A stretch of 33,863 nt of DNA from Candidatus Methylomirabilota bacterium (GTDB lineage: Bacteria; Methylomirabilota; Methylomirabilia; Rokubacteriales; DASRDR01). Of this stretch, positions 17,797 to 25,596 are shown piece by piece. The notes below the pieces were generated by a model. It had not been told where the DNA came from, did not search any database, and was given only the letters and a program-made list of their open reading frames with translations. The stretch's first letter is position 1. Each line of letters begins with the position of its first letter. Where the stretch lies: NCBI GenBank assembly GCA_036005065.1, contig DASYQW010000133.1:1-33863 (forward strand), read 5' to 3'. A program made the position numbers and the translations under genes.

Positions 17797-17811
17797 CGTA
17801 TGCCGCATACG
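17797..17811. repeat. 15-bp palindrome over a start codon
   Basis: CGTATGC-C-GCATACG is a perfect inverted repeat whose left arm contains the ATG (17800-17802) of the next gene. It could be an operator or an RNA hairpin hiding the start codon, or a coincidence. Confidence 0.45.
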
Positions 17812-19425
17812 TTGAGCGCCGGCGAGGGCCGAGGACGCCGAGATGCGACGGGCCCCGGCCCGGTCCGTCTGGTGCCCGTCGGCGTCGCGCTCGGCCTCAC
17901 GCTCGGCGCGCTCCTCGGCACGCCGGCGCCGGCGGCCGCCTCCCACGTGGTGTCCGATGACTCGCTGCGGGGCAGCGTCGCCATGCCCGCGGTCGTCGCC
18001 GGCCCGGGCGGCCCGCACGTCCGCGTCGAGGTCCGCCGACCCGATGGTCGGCCCGCCTCCGATCTGGCGGTCCAGGTCGAGGCCTTCCACGGCTTCCTCG
18101 GGCGGGCCAGCGTGGTGCTCCGCCCGGACGGCCCGGGCGTCTACGCCGGCCGCGTCCCGGTCGACGGGAGCGAGGGACTGTGGCAGGGGGTCGTCCGCGT
18201 CGAGGGGGGGCCGCGCCGGCTCATCGCCGATATCGCCTTCACCGTCCGCCGGGACCTCGAGGCGGACGTCGCGGCGACACCGCGTCCGCTCGGCTTCCGC
18301 AAGGGCGGCCCGTGGACTCCGCGCCCCTGGCTCGATCACCTGGTGTGGGGCGGGGTGCTGGGCGGGCTCGTCCTGCTGGCGGCCGGGCTGGCCGGCCGGC
18401 CCTGGCCGACCGCCCGCTCCGGGCCGCGACTGGCGGTGCCGCTCTGGGTCACCGGCTTCGGGATCACCGGGGCGTTCGCCGGCGCCCTCGGGGCGTACTG
18501 GGACGTGGCGTGGCACGTGGACCGGGGCCGCGAGACCTTCTGGAGCCCACCCCATCTGCTGATCTACGGAGGCATCCTCTCGGTCGTCCTGTTCGTCCTC
18601 TTCGCCGTCGCCCTGCAGCCGGGCGACATCAGGCGTCGAGCCCTCGAGCACCGAGGGCTGCGCTTCACGCTGGGCGCCGGCGTCGCGACGCTCGCCTCCG
18701 CGCCCTTCGACGAGGCCTGGCACGCGCTGTTCGGACTCGACGTGTCGATCTGGTCGCCTCCGCACCTGCTGCTCCTCTTCGGCTCGGGGCTCTCGATGCT
18801 CGGCCTCGCCCTGATCCAGCTCGACCGCCAGGACCCGGCCGCACGCGCGAGGCGGCTCCGGAAGGTGCCGGTCACGCTCCTGGCGGGGGCGTCGCTCCTC
18901 ATCGTCTCGATCTTCGTCCTCGAGTTCGAGTTCACGCTCCTCGAGCGCTGGCACGTCATGCTGGGCCGCCCCCGGGGCCTCTATCCGGCCTGCGGGACCG
19001 CGCTGACCCTGCTCGTCCTGGGCAGCGCCGCCTGGGTCGGCGGTCCCGGCGCCGCCTCCGCGGCGGCGGCCGTCGGCTGGCTCGGTCGCGTGGGCGTGAG
19101 CCTCGTCTTCCTGCCGTCGCTCGGCCGCACCGCGCCACTCCTCCCGCCGTTCTACCTCATTCCCGCCCTCGGGCTCGATCTCGCGCTCGCGCTCACCCCG
19201 GCCGGCTGGTCCCTGAGGCGACGCTTCGCCGTCGCCGGAAGCGTCGCGACCGTCCTGGCGTACCTGGCGCACAATCCCGTCGCCGGTCTCGTCGCGGCGC
19301 GGACCGTGCCGCCGGCGGAGCTGTGGGGCTGGTTCCCCGTCGGGCTGGCGGCGGGCGCCGCCGCCGCCGTCGTGGGCGCGCGGATCGGCACCTTCGCGCG
19401 CCCCGGCCCCGCGGGCGCGCCGTGA
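17800..19425 (+). CDS. Polytopic membrane protein with triplicated WH/PPH module
   Basis: I do not recognise a named family for this 541-aa protein. Residues ~21-48 look like a signal peptide or first helix. Residues ~50-150 are a beta-rich outer domain resembling FixH/CopC-type folds ('GPGVYAGRVPVDGSEGLW'). The rest is about ten helices. Three related units are visible. They are D235-VA-WH239 then W248-SPPHLL, D304-EA-WH308 then W318-SPPHLL, and a weaker E382-R-WH385 then 'GLYPACG' near 396. The repeated His and acidic residues at helix ends could bind metal or heme. It sits 70 nt after copA and overlaps the histidine ammonia-lyase gene by GTGA. Function unknown; a copper link is only suggested by position. 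Confidence 0.8.
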   Translation: MPHTLSAGEGRGRRDATGPGPVRLVPVGVALGLTLGALLGTPAPAAASHVVSDDSLRGSVAMPAVVAGPGGPHVRVEVRRPDGRPASDLAVQVEAFHGFLGRASVVLRPDGPGVYAGRVPVDGSEGLWQGVVRVEGGPRRLIADIAFTVRRDLEADVAATPRPLGFRKGGPWTPRPWLDHLVWGGVLGGLVLLAAGLAGRPWPTARSGPRLAVPLWVTGFGITGAFAGALGAYWDVAWHVDRGRETFWSPPHLLIYGGILSVVLFVLFAVALQPGDIRRRALEHRGLRFTLGAGVATLASAPFDEAWHALFGLDVSIWSPPHLLLLFGSGLSMLGLALIQLDRQDPAARARRLRKVPVTLLAGASLLIVSIFVLEFEFTLLERWHVMLGRPRGLYPACGTALTLLVLGSAAWVGGPGAASAAAAVGWLGRVGVSLVFLPSLGRTAPLLPPFYLIPALGLDLALALTPAGWSLRRRFAVAGSVATVLAYLAHNPVAGLVAARTVPPAELWGWFPVGLAAGAAAAVVGARIGTFARPGPAGAP

Positions 19426-20948
19426 ACACCGTGGTGCTCGGGGAGCCCCTCGCCCCCGAAGACGTGGTCGGTGTCGCGCGGGCGGGCTGGCCGGTGGCCC
19501 TCCCGGCCGAGACCGAGCGGCGCATCAGCCATGGCCGCGCCTTCGTGGATCGGCTCGCCGCGGGCGAGACGCCCGTCTACGGCATCACCACCGGGGTGGG
19601 AAAGCTGAAGGACGTCCTGATCCCCGCGCCCGAGCGCCGGGCGCTCCAGCTGAACCTGATCCGGAGCCACGCGGCGGGCCTCGGGCCGCCGATGGCGGTG
19701 GCGGAGACCCGGGCGATGTGGCTCTGCCTGGCGGCGTCGCTCGCGCGAGGCCACTCGGGCGTGCGCCCGGCCGTCGTCCGGCTCCTCGGCGACTGCCTGA
19801 ACCGCGGCGTCACGCCCGTCGTCCCGGAGTGGGGCTCGCTCGGGGCCTCGGGCGACCTGATCCCGCTCGCCCACGCCGCGCTCGTCCTCGTCGGCGAAGG
19901 CGAGGCGTGGGTCGACGCGCGGCGCCTCCCCGGTGCCGACGCGCTCGCCGCCGCCTCACTCGAGCCCCTCACGCTGGAGGCGAAGGAAGGGCTCGCCCTC
20001 CTCAACGGGACCCATCAGATGGCGGGCACCGGGGCGCTCCTCCTGCACGACGCGGCCGCCGTGCTGCGATTGGCCGACGTCACCGGCTCGATGAGCCTCG
20101 AGGCCCTCATGGGGACGAACACAGCCGCCGATCCGCGGCTCCACGCCCTCCGGGCCCATCCCGGACAGGTGGCGGCCGCCGCCAACGTCCGGCGGCTCAC
20201 CGCGGCGAGCGCGATCATCGCCTCCCACGCCGACTGCCACCGGGTCCAGGATGCGTACAGCCTCCGCTGCCTGCCTCAGGTCCACGGGGCCGCTCGCGAG
20301 GCCCACGCCTTCGCGCGCGCCATCCTCGCCCGGGAGCTGGCGAGCGTCACTGACAACCCGCTCATCTTCCCCGACGACGAGCACGTGCTCCCGGGTGGCA
20401 ACTTCCACGGCCAGCCCCTCGCGCTCGCCTTCGACGCGCTCGCCATCGGGCTGGGGTACCTCGCCGGCATCGCCGAGCGGCGCATCGACCGGCTGGTGAA
20501 CCCCCTCGTGTCGGAGCTGCCCGCCTTCCTGGCAGCGGACGGCGGCCTTCGGTCCGGGTACATGCTCGCGCAGTACCAGGCGGCGGCGCTCGCCTCCGAG
20601 GTCAAGACGCTCGCCCACCCGGCTTCGGCCGACTCGATCCCGACCTCGGGGAATCAGGAGGACTTCGTCTCCATGGGGGCGGCCGCGGTGCGGAAGTGCC
20701 GCCAGGTCCTGTCCCGGGTGCGAGCCGTCCTCGCGATCGAGGCCGTGTGCGCGGCCCAGGCGCTCGACTTCCGGGCGCCGCTCCGGCCGGGCCGGGGGAG
20801 CGCCGCTGCGCAGGCGGCGATCCGGGCGCGGGTGCCGCCGCTGACCGAGGATCGCGTCTTACGCGACGACTTCATGGCGGCTCTCGGGCTGGTGGAGGAC
20901 GGAAGCCTCCTGGCCGCCGTCGAAGCCGCCGCCGGCCCGCTGGACTGA
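19422..20948 (+). CDS. hutH: Histidine ammonia-lyase
   Basis: The 508-aa enzyme belongs to the MIO-dependent aromatic ammonia-lyases. The cofactor forms from A142-S143-G144 in 'GSLGASGDLIPLAH', the same numbering as well-studied bacterial HutH. 'IRSHAAGLG' keeps the Ser-His pair of histidine (not Phe/Tyr) lyases, and 'NQEDFVSMG' has the Glu used by histidine enzymes. The N-terminal lid reads 'YGITTGVGKL' instead of the common YGVNTGFGKL, an unusual pair of changes. It releases ammonia from histidine to give urocanate. Translation starts at a GTG overlapping the stop of the membrane protein. hutU and hutI are not in this window. Confidence 0.88.
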   Translation: MNTVVLGEPLAPEDVVGVARAGWPVALPAETERRISHGRAFVDRLAAGETPVYGITTGVGKLKDVLIPAPERRALQLNLIRSHAAGLGPPMAVAETRAMWLCLAASLARGHSGVRPAVVRLLGDCLNRGVTPVVPEWGSLGASGDLIPLAHAALVLVGEGEAWVDARRLPGADALAAASLEPLTLEAKEGLALLNGTHQMAGTGALLLHDAAAVLRLADVTGSMSLEALMGTNTAADPRLHALRAHPGQVAAAANVRRLTAASAIIASHADCHRVQDAYSLRCLPQVHGAAREAHAFARAILARELASVTDNPLIFPDDEHVLPGGNFHGQPLALAFDALAIGLGYLAGIAERRIDRLVNPLVSELPAFLAADGGLRSGYMLAQYQAAALASEVKTLAHPASADSIPTSGNQEDFVSMGAAAVRKCRQVLSRVRAVLAIEAVCAAQALDFRAPLRPGRGSAAAQAAIRARVPPLTEDRVLRDDFMAALGLVEDGSLLAAVEAAAGPLD

Positions 20949-20956
20949 GAGGCCCC

Positions 20957-21853
20957 GTGGTGCCGTCGTCCCCGTACCTCGCCGACGCCGATCGCTACGA
21001 GCGCGCGATGCACGGATGGGTGGACGTCCCCGAGGACGCCGCCTTCGCCATCACCGTGCGGATCGCCGATCCCTGGGTCGGCGTCGAGCTCGCCGCGGTG
21101 ACGACGCCCTCGCCGGAGTACGCGATTCGCGCCGCGCGCGGGCGCGTCCTGGTGGGGCCGGTGGAGCGCATCGACCCGGCTCTCGGCGAGGCCATGACGG
21201 GCCTCGGCGGGATTCCGATGACCCCCGGGTACAGGCGGAAGGTGAGCGAGGTGGCCGGGGGCCGGCCGGGGGCCTCCTACTTCGTGGACGCCGCCATCGA
21301 GGTGGCCCGGCTCGCGCGGCAGGTGACGCGGCTTCCGGACGACGTGGTCGCGCGGCACCTCCCCGAGGGCCCCGTCGGCGCCTGGCGGCTCGACATGCAG
21401 GGCTGGGTCGATCTCCCGTCCTCGTGCTACACCTACCGCCCGGCATCGGAGCGGCTCTTCGCGGAGCGTCACGTCGCGGCGCCGATTCCGCCGATCCTGT
21501 ATCACCCGCCGCGCGGCGCTCAGCGCGTCTTCAACCGGACGAAGGTGGCGCGGCTCGAGCGGCGCGTGGATCAGCTTCTCCTCAGCCACGCCATGTTCGA
21601 CGAGGTCCACTCGTTCCAGATCTGGTACGTCGTGGATGCCGAGGGGACGGTCGTCGACGCCGGCTCACGCACCCCGCGCCTGCCGTACGTGGGGATCTGT
21701 GACGACGCGCAGGTCCGCGTGAGGGAGCTCATGGGGCAGCGGCTGGACACGGGGCTGCGGAAGCGTCTCGGCGGGCTGGTGGGCGGGACGAGCGGCTGCG
21801 CTCAGCTTTACGACCTGACCGCCGACCTCCTCCGACTCGTCACCCTCGCCTGA
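20957..21853 (+). CDS. DUF2889-domain protein
   Basis: This 298-aa protein of unknown function matches the DUF2889 type. It has 'MHGWVDVPEDAAFAITVRIAD' near the N-terminus (partly given), 'ITVRIADPW', 'PMTPGYRRKV' and 'GCAQLYDLTADLLR' at the C-terminus. No signal peptide or membrane helix is seen. It starts at tandem GTG codons 20957/20960, 8 nt after the ammonia-lyase gene, and so is probably cotranscribed. A link with histidine or aromatic breakdown is inferred only from position. It is followed directly by repeat copy 3. Confidence 0.75.
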   Translation: MVPSSPYLADADRYERAMHGWVDVPEDAAFAITVRIADPWVGVELAAVTTPSPEYAIRAARGRVLVGPVERIDPALGEAMTGLGGIPMTPGYRRKVSEVAGGRPGASYFVDAAIEVARLARQVTRLPDDVVARHLPEGPVGAWRLDMQGWVDLPSSCYTYRPASERLFAERHVAAPIPPILYHPPRGAQRVFNRTKVARLERRVDQLLLSHAMFDEVHSFQIWYVVDAEGTVVDAGSRTPRLPYVGICDDAQVRVRELMGQRLDTGLRKRLGGLVGGTSGCAQLYDLTADLLRLVTLA

Positions 21854-21859
21854 GTTGAA

Positions 21860-21938
21860 TCGGAGGGGGTGTCAGAACACCCCCTCCGAGACCTCCCCCG
21901 AGGATCGTTGCGGCGGCAAAGCCGCCGCTCGAAGCGGA
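21860..21938 (+). repeat. Dispersed two-hairpin repeat, copy 3
   Basis: The element begins 7 nt after the DUF2889 stop. Hairpin 1 (21860-21889) has a 13-bp stem identical to copy 1 (TCGGAGGGGGTGT) but loop CAGA instead of CGGA. The box GAGACCTCCCCCGA follows. Hairpin 2 is GCGGCGGC-AAA-GCCGCCGC (21910-21928). A further pairing GACCATCCC / GGGGTGGTC (one G-U) lies just downstream at about 21937-21959. Confidence 0.75.
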
Positions 21939-21959
21939 CCATCCCATCGCGGGGTGGTC

Positions 21960-22317
21960 AAAGCTGAGCGGGAGGGTCTTGCCCAGCGTGTTGTTTCACG
22001 GCGCCTGACGCGGCCTCCGTGAGACGAAGGGCGCTTTCCACTCGGTCCCCCGAGGTGTCCCTGCCGGCAGGGGCTTGAGACGCCGACGCCCCCGGAGGCG
22101 GGGGCGTCGGTCCCCTGACCGGCGCCGCGTTGGTCGGGAGCGCGTCACACAGTCAGGCAAGCGTGAGAAGCTCTCGACGAGGAAAGAGCAACCGGCGTGC
22201 CTGCATGACCCGCCCACCGGAACGTCGAGAGATCGCGGTGTTAGCGGACGGGGATGCGTCCGGGGACGGTGGCCGCGGGGGATATCCCCCGCCGCCCGGG
22301 CAAATGCCCGCCCGCGG
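21960..22317. other. Palindrome-rich gene-free stretch
   Basis: No gene is convincing here. Perfect inverted repeats follow one another: CCCTGCCGGCAGGG (22059-22072), CCGACGCCCCCG/CGGGGGCGTCGG (22083-22110, loop GAGG), GCGGGGGATATCCCCCGC (22275-22292) and CGGGC/GCCCG (22297-22310). The last two sit just past the ftcD stop on the minus strand and may end or protect that message. The 21996-22120 part, read on the minus strand, could be the hairpin-rich tail of a lost transposable element, but I cannot show this. Confidence 0.4.
22273..22317 (-). terminator. Nested hairpins after ftcD
   Basis: Immediately after the ftcD stop on the minus strand there is a CGGGC/GCCCG hairpin, then an 18-nt perfect palindrome, enclosed by outer CCGCGGG/CCCGCGG arms. 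There is no T-tract, so intrinsic termination is not proven; 3'-end protection is equally possible. Confidence 0.4.
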
Positions 22318-23220
22318 TCAGACAGCTCGCGCGAGGACCCGCTCGAGGACGCGGTCCTCGCCGAATCCCGGAAGGTCCCGGCCACGGGCGCGGAACTCGG
22401 TCAGCGCCCTTTCCGGGCAGAGTCCCACGAGCTCGCACCGGCGGATCGCGATGCCGCGACGCGCGGCCTCCTGGGTCACGGCCTGGAGGGCGGCCCAGAG
22501 CGAGGTCCGCCCGAGGTCGGTCAGATTCATCGAGACCTGGGTGCATCCCCGGCTCGCGAGCCGGACGCCCATCGCCTGGATACCGGGGAGCCCGCCCGCC
22601 GACGCCCGCACGGCGCGGGCGATGGCGCGCGCCGCCGCGAGATCGTCGGTGTCCAGCCACACGTTGAACGCGACGAGCGGCTCTCGGGCGCCCACGGCGG
22701 TGGCGCCGCTTCGTGGGACGAAGCTGGCCGGGCCGGTGTCGGGCGCGGCCGCGGGGTCGGCGAGCCGGGCGGGCAACCCTTCGTACTGGCCGAGCCGGAT
22801 CTGGGGGAGCTCGCGCCGCTCGGGGCGGCGCGCCGCCGCGCCGTAGAAGAAGACCGGAACGCCGGTCTCTGCCGCGAAGGCCAGGCCGAACCGATGCGCC
22901 GCTGCGATCGCGTCGGCCATCGTACACCCGTCGAGCGGGACGAACGGCACCACGTCCACCGCGCCGATCCGCGGGTGGACGCCCGCGTGGGCGCGCATGT
23001 CGATCCGGGCCACGGCCTCGCGCCCGGCCGCCAGCGCCGCCTCGACGACCGCCTCCGGCGGGCCGGCGAGGGTGAAGACGGCGCGGTTGTGGTCGGGGTC
23101 GGCGTGCCGATCCAGGAGCCGTACCGTGGCCACGCGCTGGATGGCGCCGGCGATGGCGTTCAGCACCTCGGCGTCCTTGCCTTCGCTGACGTTGGGGATG
23201 CACTCGAGGAGCCCGAGCAT
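22318..23220 (-). CDS. ftcD: Glutamate formimidoyltransferase
   Basis: This 300-aa protein is the stand-alone formiminotransferase, which moves the formimino group of N-formimino-glutamate to tetrahydrofolate in histidine breakdown. Conserved parts are 'LLECIPNVSEGKD', 'DRHADPDHNRAVFTLAG', 'DMRAHAGVHPRIGAVDVVPFV' (partly given) with the proton-shuttling H82, and 'QVSMNLTD'. The cyclodeaminase domain of the mammalian fusion is absent. It converges on the ammonia-lyase operon. The ATG is preceded at 8 nt by an extended -10 box and by no ribosome binding site, pointing to a leaderless message. Confidence 0.92.
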   Translation of the reverse strand: MLGLLECIPNVSEGKDAEVLNAIAGAIQRVATVRLLDRHADPDHNRAVFTLAGPPEAVVEAALAAGREAVARIDMRAHAGVHPRIGAVDVVPFVPLDGCTMADAIAAAHRFGLAFAAETGVPVFFYGAAARRPERRELPQIRLGQYEGLPARLADPAAAPDTGPASFVPRSGATAVGAREPLVAFNVWLDTDDLAAARAIARAVRASAGGLPGIQAMGVRLASRGCTQVSMNLTDLGRTSLWAALQAVTQEAARRGIAIRRCELVGLCPERALTEFRARGRDLPGFGEDRVLERVLARAV

Positions 23221-23228
23221 CGTCCCCG

Positions 23229-23237
23229 ATCATAGCA
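23229..23237 (-). promoter_or_regulatory. Extended -10 box of ftcD
   Basis: On the minus strand TGC-TATGAT ends 8 nt before the ftcD start codon. The transcription start would fall 1-2 nt before the ATG. No good -35 box is seen, which fits an extended -10 promoter. Confidence 0.5.
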
Positions 23238-23279
23238 ACGATGGGACGGGAGCGCGCGCCGGAGGCGCACCCGATACGC

Positions 23280-23285
23280 TATACT
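23280..23285 (+). promoter_or_regulatory. Probable -10 box of the M20 hydrolase gene
   Basis: TATACT is a near-consensus -10 hexamer on the plus strand, 78 nt before the ATG at 23364. A matching -35 is not evident, so confidence is limited. It is divergent from the ftcD promoter about 45 nt away. Confidence 0.4.
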
Positions 23286-23363
23286 GGGACCGCTCGTGGC
23301 CCCGCGAGGGCGCGGACCGATCGAGCGACGCGAGCGCTCCCATCCAGAGGAAACGAGGTCTCC

Positions 23364-24563
23364 ATGTCCAGCAGGACCCCCGACGCGTCGGACGCGCTCG
23401 ATCCCGAGGTGAGCCGCCTCGCCCCCCAGCTCTCCTCGGTCCGGCGGACGATCCACCAGTACCCCGAGCCGGGCTTCGCCGAGGTCCGGACGGCCGCCCT
23501 CGTCGCCGAGCGCCTGCGGGCGCTGGGGCTCGACGTGCGCACCGAGGTCGCCAAGACCGGCGTGGTCGGACTGCTCCGGGGCGCCGGTCCGGGCCGGACC
23601 CTCCTCCTGCGGGCCGACATGGACTGTCTGCCGGTCGAAGAGGCGACCGGGGCGCCCTATGCCTCGCGGCACCCGGGACAGATGCACGCCTGCGGGCACG
23701 ACGGCCACGTGGCCATGCTGCTCGGCGCCGCCGAGGTCCTCGCGGCGCGGCGCCAGCGGCTCGCCGGCGCCGTGAAGTTCGTCTTCCAGCCGGCCGAGGA
23801 GGGGCCGGGGGGCGCCGAGCCGATGATCCAGAGCGGCGTGCTCGACGGCCCGCCGGTGGACGCGGCGGTAGGACTCCACCTTCTCAACGACTACCCGGTC
23901 GGCACCATCGCCCTCCGGCCGGGGCCGATCATGGCGGCGACCGATCGGGTCTCGCTCGTCGTTCGAGGCCGCGGGGGACACGGGGCCGCCCCCCATCAGA
24001 CGATCGACGCGATCCTGGTCGCCGCTCACCTGGTGACGGCGCTCCAGGCGATCTCGTCGCGCGAGGTCGCGCCCACGACGCCGGTGGTGGTCACGATCGG
24101 CACCATCCAGGGCGGCTTCCGCTACAACGTGATCGCGCCCGAGGTCGCGCTGACCGGGACCGTGCGCAGCTTCGACCCCAAGCTCCGCCAGGAGCTGCCG
24201 GGCCGCATCGAGCGGATCGCCCGCGGGGTCGCGGCCGCCTTCGGCGCCGAGGTCGAGGCGGACTACGACTTCGGGTACCCGTCGACGGTGAACGATCCCG
24301 CGATGACGGACCTCGTGCGCCAGGCGGCGGTGACGGTCGTCGGGGAGCGTGGGATCGTCGTTCCGGACCTCCTGATGGGGGGCGAGGACATGTCGTACTT
24401 CCTCGAGGCGGTCCCGGGCTGCTTCGCCTTCGTCGGCTCGGCGAACCCCGAGCGGGGGCTGAATCACCCGCACCACTCGCCGGGGTTCGACTTCGACGAG
24501 GCCGCCCTGCCGATCGGCGTGCAGGTGCTGGTGCGCACCGCCGAGCGCTACCTGGCGCCGTGA
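23364..24563 (+). CDS. M20 family metal-dependent amidohydrolase
   Basis: The 400-aa minus one product (399 aa) is an M20D-type amidohydrolase related to hippurate and indole-acetyl-amino-acid hydrolases, which cut amide bonds of N-acyl amino acids. Metal-site residues are in 'HACGHDGH' (C110, H112, H115) and 'PAEEGPGG' (E145, E146). 'RGRGGHGAAPHQTIDA' is the dimerisation-domain signature, and a late His lies in 'NHPHHSPGFDFDE'. ATG 23364 has a GAGG site; the in-frame extension upstream covers promoter sequence. It heads a plus-strand run of compact genes. The natural substrate is unknown. Confidence 0.9.
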   Translation: MSSRTPDASDALDPEVSRLAPQLSSVRRTIHQYPEPGFAEVRTAALVAERLRALGLDVRTEVAKTGVVGLLRGAGPGRTLLLRADMDCLPVEEATGAPYASRHPGQMHACGHDGHVAMLLGAAEVLAARRQRLAGAVKFVFQPAEEGPGGAEPMIQSGVLDGPPVDAAVGLHLLNDYPVGTIALRPGPIMAATDRVSLVVRGRGGHGAAPHQTIDAILVAAHLVTALQAISSREVAPTTPVVVTIGTIQGGFRYNVIAPEVALTGTVRSFDPKLRQELPGRIERIARGVAAAFGAEVEADYDFGYPSTVNDPAMTDLVRQAAVTVVGERGIVVPDLLMGGEDMSYFLEAVPGCFAFVGSANPERGLNHPHHSPGFDFDEAALPIGVQVLVRTAERYLAP

Positions 24564-24582
24564 CGAGACCCGTCGCCTCCGC

Positions 24583-25590
24583 ATGACTCTGTTGCCGGTC
24601 GGGAAGCTTCCCGCCGCGTTGCTGGCGGGTCTCTTCGACAAGCACGTGACGCTCGACGAGCGGGTCGTCCTCGGCCCCCGCATCGGCGAGGACGCCGCCG
24701 TCATCGACATGGGCGACCGCTACCTCGTCGCCACGACCGACCCCATCACCTTCGTGACCGAGGACCTCGGCTGGTACGCGCTCGTCGTGAACGCGAATGA
24801 CCTCGCCGTCCGGGGGGCGCCGCCGCGCTGGTTCCTGGCCACGTGCCTGCTCCCGGAGGGCCGGACTTCCGAGGACTCGGTCGAGGAGCTCTTCGGACAG
24901 CTCGGCGCCGCCTGCCGGGATCTCGGCGTCTCGCTGGTGGGCGGCCACACCGAAGTCACTCATGGTCTCGACCGGCCGATCGTCGTCGGCACCATGCTGG
25001 GCGAGGTTGCCAAGGACCGTCTCGTCACGACCAGCGGGGCCCGGCCGGGCGACGCCCTGCTCCTCACCAAGGGGATCCCGCTCGAGGGGACCTCGATCAT
25101 CGCCCGGGCCCGGGCGGCCGAGCTCCGGGCGCGCGGCTACGCCGACGCGGTCCTGGCCCGCGCGCGCGGGTACCTGGGGCAGCTGTCCGTCGTGCCGGAG
25201 GCCGGTCTGGCGGCCGACCTGGCGCCGCTTCACGCCATGCACGATCCGACCGAGGGCGGGCTCGCCACCGCGCTCTGGGAGCTCGCGGACGCCGCCGGGG
25301 TCGGCCTCGCCGTCGAGGCCGAGCGGATCCCGCTCCTCCCCGAAGGTCGGGCCCTCTGCGGGGAGTTCGGGCTCGATCCCCTCGGGACGATCGCGTCCGG
25401 CGCCCTGCTGATCGCCCTCGGGCCGGCGGACGCCGGAACCGTGCTCCACGCGTGCGCGCGCGAGGGGATCGATTGCGCGTTCATCGGCCGAGTGGTTCCT
25501 CGGGAGGCGGGGGTCACGCTGGCCGCCGGCGGTCGCGCGCGCGAGATGCCCCGCTTCGACCGGGACGAGATCACCCGCCTGTTCACCTGA
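24583..25590 (+). CDS. AIR synthase-related protein, HypE-like
   Basis: This 335-aa protein has the PurM-like two-domain ATP-binding fold. Evidence is 'GPRIGEDAAVID' (residues 31-42), 'ANDLAVRGAPPRWFL', 'LVGGHTEVTHGLDRP' and 'MHDPTEGGLATALWELADAAG' (partly quoted), the last being the HypE pattern. True HypE ends in a Pro-Arg-Ile-Cys tail that carries the thiocarboxamide. This protein ends 'DRDEITRLFT' without Cys, and no other hyp or hydrogenase gene is nearby. It is therefore a HypE-like ATP-dependent enzyme of unknown substrate. ThiL was considered but the motifs fit less well. It lies 19 nt after the hydrolase gene. Confidence 0.85.
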   Translation: MTLLPVGKLPAALLAGLFDKHVTLDERVVLGPRIGEDAAVIDMGDRYLVATTDPITFVTEDLGWYALVVNANDLAVRGAPPRWFLATCLLPEGRTSEDSVEELFGQLGAACRDLGVSLVGGHTEVTHGLDRPIVVGTMLGEVAKDRLVTTSGARPGDALLLTKGIPLEGTSIIARARAAELRARGYADAVLARARGYLGQLSVVPEAGLAADLAPLHAMHDPTEGGLATALWELADAAGVGLAVEAERIPLLPEGRALCGEFGLDPLGTIASGALLIALGPADAGTVLHACAREGIDCAFIGRVVPREAGVTLAAGGRAREMPRFDRDEITRLFT

Positions 25591-25596
25591 GAGCCC

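Noticed and set aside
14466..17984. Minus-strand open frame of over 1100 codons across the copper operon
   Set aside because: It is the mirror of csoR, DUF2182 and copA coding sequence, low-complexity in composition and without domains.
24583..25590. Thiamine-monophosphate kinase (ThiL)
   Set aside because: The PurM-like fold is shared, but the 'MHDPTEGGLATALWEL' block and order of motifs fit HypE-like proteins better, and no thiamine gene is near.
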